From: JBBAAP01 sp043808305
GTDB taxonomy: Bacteria; Planctomycetota; MHYJ01; JACQXL01
Assembly: GCA_043808305.1 (NCBI GenBank)
Contig: JAZDFB010000014.1
Location: forward strand, 62,001 to 126,000
Length of the DNA stretch: 64,000 bases
Direction: 5' to 3'
The position numbers were made by a program, and so were the translations under genes. Below are positions 63,931 through 64,000 of this stretch, piece by piece (the stretch's first letter is position 1; each line of letters begins with the position of its first letter). Below the pieces are notes generated by a model. That model was not told the origin of the DNA. It was given only the letters and a program-made list of their open reading frames with translations, and searched no databases.

Positions 63931-64000
63931 ACGTAAGCCTCGCTTTACCCGTTCCGCTCAGGGTTTATGGAGAATCAGCGGATATCTGCGTACTGATATT

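Overview
The window reads as a chromosomal segment of an uncultivated, Gram-negative-type bacterium, most likely Planctomycetota or a related deep PVC lineage. That assignment is inferred from gene content: two membrane Ser/Thr kinases with TPR or LamG-like C-termini, many secreted or lipoprotein repeat proteins (TPR, HEAT, FG-GAP), murein genes (murJ, a WecA/MraY-type transferase), a class II ribonucleotide reductase, and DUF366 and DUF4416 proteins. No rRNA, tRNA, transposase or CRISPR was seen. Vegetative promoters are recognisable: TTGAca, a 16-nt spacer, then TATaaT. Several place the start codon only 7-10 nt after the -10 box, so leaderless transcripts are likely.

Layout. 1-4.1 kb is an accessory, decaying stretch: an excisionase-type HTH gene cut by the left edge, a GxxExxY gene flanked by inverted repeats, a methyltransferase and an FHA gene. 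The last three each carry one internal in-frame stop codon; an intact Fic gene lies between the methyltransferase and the FHA gene. 4.4-10.1 kb holds a secreted cluster (trypsin-like protease, DUF3352-like protein, FG-GAP protein). 10.3-15.5 kb has a HEAT lipoprotein and a large Ser/Thr kinase. 15.5-26.4 kb carries clpB, small membrane and HEAT proteins, DUF366, etfBA with a VanZ-CPBP fusion, a ThyA-type protein and an EamA transporter. 26.5-34 kb has a TPR lipoprotein, a speB-hflX-pyrF-wecA-like run, DUF4416 and an orphan flgM with a sigma-28-type promoter. 34-41 kb has a secreted HExxH protein, two prepilin-like genes, ksgA, and tdh/kbl (threonine to glycine plus acetyl-CoA). 41.5-44.7 kb has a kinase-TPR gene and a predicted nuclease.

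The most unusual locus is the gene-free 44.73-46.41 kb. It has two tandem arrays, each with an exact 22-bp period (16 and 14 units, no indels). They face each other across an AT-rich spacer and are bounded by similar G/C-run hairpins. Beyond it are an oxidoreductase, tldE/tldD, murJ, metB-hom, def-ribF, an ECF sigma/anti-sigma pair, nrdJ with an unknown partner, and panB.

A second theme is the density of palindromic mini-elements. A hairpin family with compensatory stem changes occurs at least seven times and twice carries the upstream gene's stop codon. Short perfect palindromes lie in frame inside ksgA, etfA and pyrF. There are also a perfect three-way-junction element and several dispersed repeats shared between intergenic regions.
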